Shown here in pieces: positions 37,347-46,029 of a DNA stretch of 63,717 nt. Positions within the stretch are counted from its first letter, which is position 1. Each line of letters begins with the position of its first letter. Below the pieces are notes generated by a model. That model was given only the letters and a program-made list of their open reading frames with translations, searched no databases and was not told where the DNA came from. Made by a program: the position numbers and the translations under genes. This DNA comes from Nostoc sp. TH1S01 (GTDB lineage Bacteria; Cyanobacteriota; Cyanobacteriia; Cyanobacteriales; Nostocaceae), in NCBI GenBank assembly GCA_018993265.1, contig JAGKSW010000057.1:1-63717 (forward strand), written 5' to 3'.

Positions 37347-38621
37347 ATGCTGATGGAAGAATCTGCTGTCAACCCTTTTGGTGCTGGTAATCCTTTTACT
37401 GGTAATAATGGCAGTCTGCCTCAGCGATCGCCTTTTGATAACTTCTCAGATATTGGTCGATACATACCAGAAGGCGTTAGCAATCCTTTTACCAGTCAAA
37501 GTTCACTTCCTGGTGGAATTAACCCTTTTGCCAGCGATGGTGGTAGTCGATTTGAGCAATTAATTTTTAATCGCTTAAAGTCAGTTTTAGGTGACAACTT
37601 CTTTAATAGTAATAACCCATATATCAATGGTGGAATACCTCAATTTAGTGGTGATGGCAATCTTTCAAACTTAGCTACATCACCTTTTGATGCAAACAAC
37701 GCACCTGTTGGTAATGGCAACAGAAATTTTGGTATTAGCAACGCAACTATTGGAAATTTCAACTCAAATTATGCCAATGGCAGTGCCACCATCGGCAATG
37801 GTAACTGGAACTTCAATGGAAATAACACCACAATCGGGAATGGCAACTGGAAGTTTGGTAGTAATAATACAGTAATTGGCAATGGTAACTGGCATTGGGA
37901 TGATGGTAATAGTAATTCCACTTTAGGGAATGGTAATTGGCAATTTGGTCAAGATAATCAAACTGTTGGTAATGGTAATTGGAACTTTGGTAATGAAAAT
38001 ACAACAGTAGGTAACGGTAATTGGTATTGGGATGAGGGAATTAATAACACAACAGTAGGGAATGGTAATTGGCAATTTGGTAACGGCAATATAACTCTAG
38101 GCAATGGTAATTGGGATTTTGGTACTAACAACACAATCGTAGGTAATGGCAACTTGGTTTTTACCAGTGGTAATACAATTGTCGGTAATGGTAACTTGCT
38201 ATTAGAGGGTAACAATACAATAATTGGTGTTGGGTACAATGCCGAAAGTATAAATTCTCTTTTCCAAGAAACTCCCAGCGATGTTGATAGTTTAATTAAC
38301 TCGCTTGTAGGAGCATTTGGACAAGAATTTATTGGCTTAACTGGTAATTTTGATAGTTTAGAAGCACAGACTTTTAACCGACTGATCCTTTCTAGAAGTA
38401 CTGGTGGGAATAACGGTACTATATCTAGTCAACTTGATCAGTTTTTTAACAACCTATTCAGTGATATTCCATTTGATCAATTGCCTTTTCAGCCTGGACA
38501 AAATCTTCAGCCTGTTCCAGAACCTTCAGCTTCAATACCACTGATACTATTTGGATTTTTACTATTGTTATTTTCTAAGTTTAAACAAAAAGTATTGATA
38601 AAAAACAGAAAACTAGAATAA
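37347..38621 (+). CDS. 14-residue GNGNW-repeat protein with PEP-CTERM tail
   Basis: 424 aa, function not recognised. Three regions: an N-terminal Asn/Pro/Phe-rich part (NPFGAGNPFTGN, like the previous gene); a central stretch at about residues 130-300 with some ten repeats of a 14-residue unit, consensus NTTVGNGNWQFGNG (two units expanded with WDDG/WDEG); and a C-terminal domain ending VPEPSASIPLILFGFLLLLF then KFKQK, a PEP-CTERM sorting tail. The 14-residue period with V-G/I-G steps recalls the beta-roll of YadA-type adhesin heads (inference). The N-terminus has no visible signal peptide, unusual for a PEP-CTERM protein. ATG 37347 has AGGAG upstream. Confidence 0.75.
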   Translation: MLMEESAVNPFGAGNPFTGNNGSLPQRSPFDNFSDIGRYIPEGVSNPFTSQSSLPGGINPFASDGGSRFEQLIFNRLKSVLGDNFFNSNNPYINGGIPQFSGDGNLSNLATSPFDANNAPVGNGNRNFGISNATIGNFNSNYANGSATIGNGNWNFNGNNTTIGNGNWKFGSNNTVIGNGNWHWDDGNSNSTLGNGNWQFGQDNQTVGNGNWNFGNENTTVGNGNWYWDEGINNTTVGNGNWQFGNGNITLGNGNWDFGTNNTIVGNGNLVFTSGNTIVGNGNLLLEGNNTIIGVGYNAESINSLFQETPSDVDSLINSLVGAFGQEFIGLTGNFDSLEAQTFNRLILSRSTGGNNGTISSQLDQFFNNLFSDIPFDQLPFQPGQNLQPVPEPSASIPLILFGFLLLLFSKFKQKVLIKNRKLE

Positions 38622-38727
38622 CTATAGCAGTCCTAAATCATTTGTGAACAACAAGATCCCCGACTTCTTTAAGAAGTCGGGGATCTGAGCCTCTCAATTT
38701 TTACATCTCATGTAGGATTGCTATAGT
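38622..38727 (+). mobile_element. MITE-B copy 1 (about 105 bp)
   Basis: Ends CTATAGCAGTCCTAAATCA and TGTAGGATTGCTATAG are inverted. The core is a near-perfect hairpin, GATCCCCGACTTCTT/AAGAAGTCGGGGATC. Copies at 53605-53708 (inverted) and 57134-57238. The hairpin follows the stop of the preceding gene and may also terminate it. Confidence 0.82.
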
Positions 38728-38966
38728 ACAGTACGGCGGAAATAAAGCACCCATTATTAATTGCTGAAAAGCTCACTCTAAGGGTTTCTTCATTTCATAC
38801 TTCAGGCTTTTTTTACTAGCTGCCCAACTTCTTAGCGGTCTTTCATCACTATATTCACATCTTGCACCTGTTTTGCATGGATCTACGACTGTGCCTTTCA
38901 AAAACCAAGCAAAAAATTATATAACTGTTGTCAGCACTGACTTCCAGAGTTTTCACATCACTTGAA

Positions 38967-39143
38967 GGTGCTTGCATTTTATTTTAGAAGCTTGAAATTT
39001 AGATGATACAAGGCTTCCAACGTTAGCATCTGTTCAAAAAAATGAGATTTAGGTAAAAATTTGTTTTATGTATTGCTCCTGGGTGCTAGGTGCTTGTAAT
39101 ATCAAATCTCAGAGCAGGCAGGACATGTATTTCCGCGATCGCT
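38967..39143 (+). promoter_or_regulatory. CRISPR leader of array 1
   Basis: Begins with GGTGCTTGCATTTT and ends in GCGATCGCT directly before the first repeat. The same two landmarks flank the leader of array 2, also 177 bases long. It should hold the array promoter and the integration signal used by Cas1-Cas2. Confidence 0.7.
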
Positions 39144-39467
39144 CTGACAAAACCTTTGATGCCACTAGGCGTTGATCACGATTTTAGATTCCTCTAGCAT
39201 TTCTTCTAACTGCTCCTGACAAAACCTTTGATGCCACTAGGCGTTGATCACGGAAATCAATATAAATCTGTCCTGGTATTTCATGAAACTGACAAAACCT
39301 TTGATGCCACTAGGCGTTGATCACAATTGGCACTGCTTTTGGGAAGTATCGAATAAATCCTGACAAAACCTTTGATGCCACTAGGCGTTGATCACTAATC
39401 CTTGCAATCGTGTATGCCCTTCCATCGCTTGCTGTTTAAACCTTTGATGCCAATAGGCGTTAATTAC
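39144..39467 (+). CRISPR. CRISPR array 1: 5 repeats, 4 spacers
   Basis: 36-base repeats at 39144, 39216, 39289, 39360 and 39432; spacers of 36, 37, 35 and 36 bases. The repeat begins CTGACAAAACC and ends GTTGATCAC. It can form a hairpin ATGCC-ACTA-GGCGT, leaving an 8-base 3' tag TTGATCAC for the crRNA. The last repeat is degenerate (CTGTTTAAACC at its start, GTTAATTAC at its end), marking the leader-distal end, so the array is read on the plus strand. The repeat differs from that of array 2 at two bases near the start and three in the loop. Confidence 0.97.
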
Positions 39468-39532
39468 AATAGCGATATCGTCACTGCTATAGAGTTCAGT
39501 TACATAGCATACCCACCATATTGATAAGAAAG

Positions 39533-39567
39533 TTTGATTTTTGCTCGGAGAAATCAAATTTTTTTAT
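39533..39567 (+). terminator. probable intrinsic terminator of array 1
   Basis: TTTGATTT and AAATCAAA pair around TTGCTCGGAG, followed by TTTTTTTATTTT. It is placed 66 bases after the last repeat and before the WYL regulator gene, fitting a Rho-independent terminator of the array transcript. Confidence 0.65.
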
Positions 39568-39639
39568 TTTCTTCTGAAGGCGGAAACAATTTTGCCGGGT
39601 AATCTTTCTAAGATGAGTTAAATCATTGAAGCGATCGCT

Positions 39640-40608
39640 ATGTCTCGTCATCTAGAAAGATTATTACAACTAGATTCTCTGCTAAGAACCAGGCAACGCC
39701 CAACAAATGCTAGTCTCGCTCAAGAGTTAGAGGTGAGTGAACGGACAATTCGTAATGATTTGGCTTTCTTAAAAGATCGCTTTCATGCGCCTTTGGAGTA
39801 TAGCCATAAATTAGGACATCATTATACTGAACCAGAATGGCGATTGCCGAGTATTCCTTTATCTAAAGGCGAACTATTTGCCTTGACTGTTGGAGCAAGA
39901 ATGCTAGAGGCTTATGCTGGTTCGCCTTATGCTTTACAGTTACGAAGTGCGATCGCAAGGTTGAGTGAACGTTTACCTGAGACAATCTGGGTAAATATGC
40001 AACAACTGGCGCAGGAATATATTCTTTTTGGTGCTGGTGCAGAAACAGATTTAGATCCAGATATTTGGCACAAGATAGAAGACGCTTGCAGTTTAAGAAA
40101 AAGAGTTATGATGACCTACTATACTGCAAGTCGTAATACAACTTCTGAACGCAAGCTAGACCCTTATCTGTTACTCGTTTATCGCGGTACTAATTTATAT
40201 TTAATTGGCTATTGCCATAATCGCCAAGAATTTCGCTGGTTTAGGATAGATCGAATTACAAAATTAGAAATATTACCAGAAGATTACACTCCAGATCCTA
40301 ATTTTAATATCAAAGAATATATAGGCAGTGTGTTTCAGCATGAGGTTGGAGACAAACAGCTTGATGTGGAAATTTGGTTTGACTCAAAAACTGCACCTTA
40401 TATTCGTGAACGACGTTGGCACTACACCCAGGAAATTGCAGAACATTCAGATGGTTCGCTGACGCTGAAAATGAGTGTACGCGGCATTAACGACTTGAAG
40501 CGATGGGTGATGTGGTATGGCAAAGGTGCAATTGTCAAGAGTCCACCTGAGTTGGTGGAGTTGGTACGAGAGGAAATTGAGGGTATGAGGAAAAATTACA
40601 ATCCTTGA
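39640..40608 (+). CDS. WYL-domain HTH transcriptional regulator
   Basis: 322 aa. The N-terminal winged helix-turn-helix (NASLAQELEVSERTIRNDLAFLKDRF) is followed by a WYL domain (KRVMMTYYTASRNTTSERKLDPYLLLVYRGTNLYLIGYC, FRWFRIDRITKLEIL) and a C-terminal WCX-like extension (RGINDLKRWVMWYGKGAIV). WYL proteins often control CRISPR and other defence operons and sense nucleic acid or small ligands. Position between array 1 and the cas genes makes control of this locus very likely. 12 bases separate it from the next gene. A HIP1 site lies just before the ATG. Confidence 0.9.
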   Translation: MSRHLERLLQLDSLLRTRQRPTNASLAQELEVSERTIRNDLAFLKDRFHAPLEYSHKLGHHYTEPEWRLPSIPLSKGELFALTVGARMLEAYAGSPYALQLRSAIARLSERLPETIWVNMQQLAQEYILFGAGAETDLDPDIWHKIEDACSLRKRVMMTYYTASRNTTSERKLDPYLLLVYRGTNLYLIGYCHNRQEFRWFRIDRITKLEILPEDYTPDPNFNIKEYIGSVFQHEVGDKQLDVEIWFDSKTAPYIRERRWHYTQEIAEHSDGSLTLKMSVRGINDLKRWVMWYGKGAIVKSPPELVELVREEIEGMRKNYNP

Positions 40609-40620
40609 AGGAATGTCGCA

Positions 40621-41223
40621 ATGATGTCAACTGCCTATATTGTTAAAGTGTGTATATCTCTGATGCCCTCAAGTAACTTTGAGCAGGTGTTGAGCACTAA
40701 GCTGCTAAATCCAGAAACTAGATTCTTAAGGTGTCTAGCTATCGGTGATGTCGTAAGGCGTTTTTACAATATTTTACATAAAGGACTTAATTTATGTAAG
40801 CAGCTAAATCCAGTAATGGGTGATAAGATAAAAAAAATCCAGTTCTACGCGAACCGGAAAAATAACAATTTTTATTCAAGTATTATGATGCCACAAAATA
40901 ACGGCGGCAAAAAGATTAATCTGCCAAATAGGATTGACAGCCTTCAACCATCAGAAATGCCATCTTCTTGTGAACCGATTTTGGAGTTCCTTGAGCGATT
41001 TACGAAGTCACAGATGGAGTTCGTTCTAGCAATGACAAGGCTTTCTCAGCAGTCTTCCCATGACTCCTCTAGTGTTCGTAGCTGGCTGATGCCTAAAGCT
41101 AAACAATATGATAATCGTTTGCAGCCTCTAAATTCTCGTTTGGAATTGAGAAGTAACGATGAGCTTTTAGAATTTATCGTTACTTGTGCAATAGCAGAAA
41201 CTAACAGTAAACATTCTTGCTAA
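40621..41223 (+). CDS. hypothetical protein in the CRISPR locus, carries a repeat-like hairpin
   Basis: 200 aa, not recognised. Start at 40621 has GAAGGA nine bases upstream and follows the WYL gene closely. The region 40746-40763 inside the frame is a copy of the CRISPR-repeat hairpin. The N-terminal third looks compositionally odd, whereas the C-terminal two thirds (from about MMPQNNGGKKINLPN, 40885) look like a genuine helical domain (EPILEFLERFTKSQMEFVLAM). A start at 40885 or 40817, leaving the hairpin in a 5' leader, is therefore plausible. Ser-rich linker near residue 145. No catalytic motif is seen. Possible small accessory or regulator of the cas operon. Confidence 0.5.
   Translation: MMSTAYIVKVCISLMPSSNFEQVLSTKLLNPETRFLRCLAIGDVVRRFYNILHKGLNLCKQLNPVMGDKIKKIQFYANRKNNNFYSSIMMPQNNGGKKINLPNRIDSLQPSEMPSSCEPILEFLERFTKSQMEFVLAMTRLSQQSSHDSSSVRSWLMPKAKQYDNRLQPLNSRLELRSNDELLEFIVTCAIAETNSKHSC
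40746..40763 (+). promoter_or_regulatory. stand-alone CRISPR-repeat hairpin A, ahead of the interference genes
   Basis: TGATGTCGTAAGGCGTTT matches the array-2 repeat stem-loop (TGATGCCGTAAGGCGTTG) with one change inside the stem, C to T, which still pairs as G-U. The GNRA-type loop GTAA is kept. The rest of the repeat is not conserved. The identical 18 bases occur at 47753-47770. Probable Cas6 binding or cleavage site in the cas leader transcript. Confidence 0.6.
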
Positions 41224-41287
41224 TCAAAAAAAGCTAAGGCTTACACATAGCTGTATGAGCGGTTGAATTTAGCTAAATGACCGTAGT

Positions 41288-41321
41288 TTTGCACCTCTTA
41301 GTTTAACTGGGAGGTTGCAAA
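41288..41321 (+). promoter_or_regulatory. stem-loop upstream of cas6
   Basis: TTTGCACCTC and GAGGTTGCAAA pair, with one bulged base, around TTAGTTTAACTGG. It lies between the unknown gene and cas6 (163-base gap). It could be a weak terminator or attenuator, or an RNA-processing site. Confidence 0.45.
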
Positions 41322-41386
41322 GCATCGCAGTAAGAATTATAGATATAAACTAATTCTGGCAACTAAGATTTTTGGAAAACTGAATT

Positions 41387-42040
41387 ATGCTAGCAGCAGA
41401 TTTAGCAGGGGTAAGAACAAATGAAAGTAACTTACCTTATGTTGAACTCAACTTTGATATTTTTGGACACACTTTACCGGCTGACCACGGATACGCTTTA
41501 TACAGTAATATATCTCACCTCTGTCCTCAACTGCACGAGCAACAATGGCTGAGTATCCAAACCATTATGGGTATTCCTGATGGCAAAGGGAAGATTTACC
41601 TGACGGAAAAATCGCGTTTACGTATACGTGTTCCTGGCGATATGGTTCCTGTTGTTTACTCGTTAGCAGGTAAAGCCTTGACTATTGGTAAGCATTTAAT
41701 TCGTTTGGGAATACCGCAGATTTTCATGCTGCAACCTGTGTCAAGATTGCGATCGCGAATTGTTGTGATTAAGGGATTTCAAGAACCAGAACCATTTTTG
41801 TCAGCAGCGAAACGCCAAGTGGAAGCATTAGGTATTCAAGGTAGAGTGTGGATTCCTATAAATGCAGACAAAGAAGCAGACCGCAAAACCATCAAAATCA
41901 AAAAGTATACAGTTGTAGGTTTTGGTTTAGAAGTTGCAGATTTAAGCGATGAAGATTCTATCAAGTTACAGATTGCAGGATGTGGGGGAAAGCGACGTAT
42001 GGGGTGTGGGATTTTTATACCTAAAAGAGGTGAAGTATGA
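41387..42040 (+). CDS. cas6: Cas6 (Myxan-type, Cmx6-like) crRNA endonuclease
   Basis: 217 aa. Sequence resembles the Cmx6 branch of Cas6: PYVELNFDIFGHTLPADHGYALY near the N-terminus, GIPDGKGKIYLTEKSRLRIR in the middle, and a Gly-rich end GCGGKRRMGCGIF, the G-rich loop typical of the RAMP fold. It would cut the array transcript at the repeat hairpin. His in DHGYALY is a candidate catalytic residue. Stop overlaps the cas3 start by ATGA. Assignment to Cmx6 rests on remembered family features, not a search. Confidence 0.85.
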   Translation: MLAADLAGVRTNESNLPYVELNFDIFGHTLPADHGYALYSNISHLCPQLHEQQWLSIQTIMGIPDGKGKIYLTEKSRLRIRVPGDMVPVVYSLAGKALTIGKHLIRLGIPQIFMLQPVSRLRSRIVVIKGFQEPEPFLSAAKRQVEALGIQGRVWIPINADKEADRKTIKIKKYTVVGFGLEVADLSDEDSIKLQIAGCGGKRRMGCGIFIPKRGEV

Positions 42041-44499
42041 AAATTCCTCCAAGATTGCTTGCAAAATCCTATGACCGCGATAAATATCAACAACCACCTG
42101 ATTATGCACTTTACATTCAACATAATCGTGATGTTGCTGCTGCTTGTAAAGCACTAGCAAAGATAGTTGGTGCTATAGCATTAAAAAATGCAGGATTAGA
42201 TCCCAATCTAATTGATGAATTCAGCAAAATCCTGTTGGCAAATGGTTGGATACAAGACTTAGGTAAAGGGAACAGCCATTTTCAAGAGATGCTTTCAGGG
42301 AAACCAGAGTTAATTCAATTACTGCGACATGAAACTATTTCAGGTTTACTAGCGTGCTTAGAACCACGTTTTGTGGAATGGTTAGCACCTCTGGGTAAAG
42401 CCAAGTTTATTGCTGTTTGGGGTGCAATGGGACACCACCGCAAATTTGATGCTCAAACTGTGCAAAAAGACGTTACAGAACTGACGGTTTATGTAACTCA
42501 TGAAGACTTCAAAACAAATCTTCAAGAAATGGCGCAAGATTTAGGTTTATCAGAACCGCCATTATTTGAGTCTGATTTAGTTGTTGCACCTAATAAAAAA
42601 GATGTCTGTGATTTACCTGCACGAGAATCATTAAACCAAATAAAGGCATTATTTAATAAACTAGAATCAGAATTCAAGGATGAATTATCACGAAGATTTG
42701 TCGCATTAATCAAAGCTTTCGGCATTGCTGCGGATGGTTCTGCAAGTGGAGTAGCTAAAAAATATAAACACACACAAAATTATTCTTTAGCAGCATTTAT
42801 TGTAGAGAACTTATCTCAAGGCTTAAAACCTAGTGACTTAACCACACTAATTAACGCTTGGGCTTGGAATAATAAAGATGTCGAAAAAGAACAGATTGAT
42901 TTAACTAAACTACCAGATGGTTTTGAGTTTCGAGAATTTCAAAAAAAAGTAGAAGTATCAAATTCTTTCCTTACCCTTGCACTAGCAGGATGTGGTTCTG
43001 GAAAAAGTATAGCAGCTTATCTTTGGGCAAGAAATTGGTGTGCAAAATTCCAAGCACAAGGTAGAAACAATACACGTATCTTCTTTTGCTTGCCTACTAC
43101 GGGTACAACTACAGAACATTTTAAGGACTATGCCTTAGAATCTGGCATTCCTCCAGAGCTAATAAGTTTAACCCATTCTCGCTCTAGTGTTGACCTAGAG
43201 ACTATGGCACAAACTACTAATCGGGAAGAAGCCAACGAGAAAGACGAGAACGATACAACAAAAGCTGCGGAAGCCGCATTAAAAGCAGAACGAGACAAAA
43301 TTGAAGGTTTGGCATTGTGGAGTACGCCTTTAGTTGTAACTACGGCGGATACCGTTTTAGGGCTAATGGTAAACTCTCGTCGTGCTATCTACAGTACCCC
43401 TGCAATTATGCAGTCAGTCATTGTGTTTGATGAGGTTCACGCTTTTGATGATTATTTATTTGGTCATTTACTAGTATTTTTGAAAAACTTCCCTTATTTA
43501 CCTGTATTATTAATGACTGCTTCATTACCAGAGCAACGCCGTCAGGCAATTGAACAAGTGCGTCCTGATGTGTTTTATGTTCCTGGTGATGAGAAATTAG
43601 AAACTTTACCACGTTATAAAATTCAATACCCGACTGATTTTCAACAAGTGTGGGACGCAGTTAAGGAATGTGTGGCTAACAATGGCAAAGTGCTTTGGGT
43701 GAAAAATCAGGTGGAGTGGGCAAATGTAACTTATACACAAGTTAAAGAAAAGTTCCCTAATATTTACGTAAATGTTTATCACTCGCGGTTGCGTTACAAA
43801 GATAGGAGCGATCGCCACCGTCAAGTAATTGATAATTTTAAGCTACAAGGACAAGCAGCTATTTTAGTTGCAACTCAAGTTACAGAAATGAGCTTAGATT
43901 TATCAGCTGATTTATTGATAACAGATATTGCCCCCATTCCAGCTTTAATTCAACGAATGGGAAGATTAAATCGTCGTGCGACTCCTGACGAACCAGGACA
44001 ACCAAAACCAGCATTTATTTGTAAACTACCTACTGACAATGAAGTTAAACCCTATGAAAAAAAAGACATAGAAATAACTGAAACTTGGATTCATAACTTA
44101 CTTACTAGCAACAAACCATTAAGTCAAAGAGACTTAGCACAAGAGTTTGTTGCTGTTAATAACGAAGAGGAGTACAACTACAAAACAGCCCAGAAAAGAG
44201 CTTGCTTTTTTGGTATACCAAAAGATTCAGGTTTGTGGCGGACTCGTCCAGGTTTTACTCGTTGTGAAGGATACACCATACCAGTCATTTTAAAAGCCGA
44301 CTATGAAGCTTGGCAAAAACAAGGCTTATCTGGAAACCCCGATACTGATTGGATACGCAAGCATGAAGTTGCTATTCCTATTCGTAAAGAAGCTTTGAAC
44401 TGGCTACAATTTGGAGGAATTCGCATTGCACCAAAGGATGCAGTCACCTATGACTATGACGAAGTAACGAAAGAAGGAACGGGTGCAAGATGGCTTTGA
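42037..44499 (+). CDS. cas3: Cas3, HD nuclease plus DExH helicase
   Basis: 820 aa. Type I effector nuclease-helicase. The N-terminal HD region (about residues 20-260) has His in YIQHNRDVAA, RHETISG, GAMGHHRKF and Asp in FGIAADGSAS. The signature dyad is written IQDLGKGNSHF, with Gln where His is expected (HDxGK). The helicase has Walker A AGCGSGKS, DEVH in VIVFDEVHAFD, motif III LMTASLP and motif VI QRMGRLNRR. It would be recruited by Cascade to degrade target DNA. Translationally coupled to cas6 and overlapping cas8 by ten bases. Confidence 0.93.
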   Translation: MKIPPRLLAKSYDRDKYQQPPDYALYIQHNRDVAAACKALAKIVGAIALKNAGLDPNLIDEFSKILLANGWIQDLGKGNSHFQEMLSGKPELIQLLRHETISGLLACLEPRFVEWLAPLGKAKFIAVWGAMGHHRKFDAQTVQKDVTELTVYVTHEDFKTNLQEMAQDLGLSEPPLFESDLVVAPNKKDVCDLPARESLNQIKALFNKLESEFKDELSRRFVALIKAFGIAADGSASGVAKKYKHTQNYSLAAFIVENLSQGLKPSDLTTLINAWAWNNKDVEKEQIDLTKLPDGFEFREFQKKVEVSNSFLTLALAGCGSGKSIAAYLWARNWCAKFQAQGRNNTRIFFCLPTTGTTTEHFKDYALESGIPPELISLTHSRSSVDLETMAQTTNREEANEKDENDTTKAAEAALKAERDKIEGLALWSTPLVVTTADTVLGLMVNSRRAIYSTPAIMQSVIVFDEVHAFDDYLFGHLLVFLKNFPYLPVLLMTASLPEQRRQAIEQVRPDVFYVPGDEKLETLPRYKIQYPTDFQQVWDAVKECVANNGKVLWVKNQVEWANVTYTQVKEKFPNIYVNVYHSRLRYKDRSDRHRQVIDNFKLQGQAAILVATQVTEMSLDLSADLLITDIAPIPALIQRMGRLNRRATPDEPGQPKPAFICKLPTDNEVKPYEKKDIEITETWIHNLLTSNKPLSQRDLAQEFVAVNNEEEYNYKTAQKRACFFGIPKDSGLWRTRPGFTRCEGYTIPVILKADYEAWQKQGLSGNPDTDWIRKHEVAIPIRKEALNWLQFGGIRIAPKDAVTYDYDEVTKEGTGARWL

Positions 44500-46028
44500 G
44501 ATATTACTTAAATGACAGCAATTTTACTATCTATCATCGTGCCGCTTTAGGTGGGTTAGCTGCAACTATTACAGCTTGGGAAGAAAACCCACCAGAAGGT
44601 ATTCAAACCACTTTAGAATCAGATTTTGTCGAAATCACTTGGGATGAATCACTTACAGAACAAGAAGCTTTACGACGCATTCTAGAGGCTTCTTTCAAAT
44701 TAACTGAAGACAAATTAATTGATTTACCTGGTCAATTTATTGGTGAAGATGCGGCTGATTTAAAATTAGCAATTCACGAAGGGTTATGTCTAACTTTTTT
44801 ACAGCACAATAAAATGCGCCCTGGTGAAAAAACGCCCCGTGTATTCCCTTTAAAAAATGCTGATAGTGAAAATCCAAACCCAATTACTTATAAAGCTATC
44901 AATAGTTATGCACATCAAAAAGCACAAGGAACAGGATTGTTAGATGTTACTAGAAGAGGAGAGGGTGGAAATTTTCAGATAAGTGCGACTATTCCGCAAT
45001 CAGTAATTCCTGGTGCAATGACTGGTAAAAAACCATTACAAGCAACACCAGAGGAAGCAATTTTATTACTGTATCTCATGGTAGGCTGCGCTGTATTTCT
45101 ATTACGACCTAGAACATACAAAGAAAAAGCCCAAGCTTGTATAGTTGTTCCCGATGTAACAGATTTATTAGACTTTGCTAATTCAATGCAAATTCTTGCC
45201 AGTACCAGTCAAAACTTTCAGCGATTTAGCAATACTTATTTAGGACGTGTTGTTGGTGGTGCAGAAGAAGCTGCTCTTTCATTCTTAATTGATATTAAAG
45301 CCGATGCGATCGCAGATACATCATCTGGTGTCTCTGGTTGTCAGGTAATTGCAATGGGTAAAGTAGCCTGGGATAAAAATCAAATTAACCGCAGTCTCAG
45401 TGTAAAAGTGCGGGGTAATTATCCAGAGATGAAAGTTTTTCGTACAGCCAAGCAATATTTAGGAGTAAGTAAAATACTTCAAACTAAAGATGGTAAAAGT
45501 TATCCTATTCCCAAAAGTCCAGTTCCAGAGTTAATCGCTGCAAATCTAGCCGCAGAAAGACATTGGTGTGCTTATTTCACAACATTAGTAAGCAAAAAAC
45601 AAGACTTTAATCGGATGTTATTTCAAAAGGAGTGTTTCAAAAAAATGGCAAAAGCCATACATGATGAAGATGACCAAGCAATTATCAAAGCTTTCCACAA
45701 AGCTTGGGAAATCACTATGGGTCAACTAGGCGAGAGAGCAAGAGAAAATAATCTTGATTTTAGCCGCTTAGTAGAAGTCAGACGGGAAAAAATGCGTAAT
45801 GAAATTTTGCGTACTAAAACACCTAGTGCTTTAGCAAGCTGGTTTCTACAATTTTGCATTAACGCAACTAAAGGAGCAGCTTTAGATCCTATCCGCGAAG
45901 ATAAAGAGCGCATCCGCAATTTTATCTTTAATCAACGTAATTTTGACAGATTTCAGAACTTACTTTTATTTGCGTTACTCAGTTACGCAGGAGATTCGTC
46001 TAACAATAAAAATACAGGAGACAAATAA
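44490..46028 (+). CDS. cas8: Cas8, large Cascade subunit (Myxan-type, Cmx1/Csx13-like)
   Basis: 512 aa. Gene position between cas3 and cas7 and its length mark it as the large subunit, which reads the PAM and recruits Cas3. The N-terminus (ALRYYLNDSNFTIYHRAALGG) and segments LLRPRTYKEKAQACIVVPDV and VRREKMRNEILRTKTPSALA fit the Myxan-type Cas8 (in newer schemes a cas8b variant of subtype I-B). It has no known catalytic motif. The C-terminal helical region may replace a separate small subunit. Subtype name given from memory of the family. Confidence 0.8.
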   Translation: MALRYYLNDSNFTIYHRAALGGLAATITAWEENPPEGIQTTLESDFVEITWDESLTEQEALRRILEASFKLTEDKLIDLPGQFIGEDAADLKLAIHEGLCLTFLQHNKMRPGEKTPRVFPLKNADSENPNPITYKAINSYAHQKAQGTGLLDVTRRGEGGNFQISATIPQSVIPGAMTGKKPLQATPEEAILLLYLMVGCAVFLLRPRTYKEKAQACIVVPDVTDLLDFANSMQILASTSQNFQRFSNTYLGRVVGGAEEAALSFLIDIKADAIADTSSGVSGCQVIAMGKVAWDKNQINRSLSVKVRGNYPEMKVFRTAKQYLGVSKILQTKDGKSYPIPKSPVPELIAANLAAERHWCAYFTTLVSKKQDFNRMLFQKECFKKMAKAIHDEDDQAIIKAFHKAWEITMGQLGERARENNLDFSRLVEVRREKMRNEILRTKTPSALASWFLQFCINATKGAALDPIREDKERIRNFIFNQRNFDRFQNLLLFALLSYAGDSSNNKNTGDK

Positions 46029-46029
46029 A

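Noticed and set aside
40746-40813. GCTAAATCCAG direct repeat at 40704 and 40803 around hairpin A as a mini-array
   Set aside because: Only 11 bases, does not resemble the CRISPR repeat, and spacing is not spacer-like.
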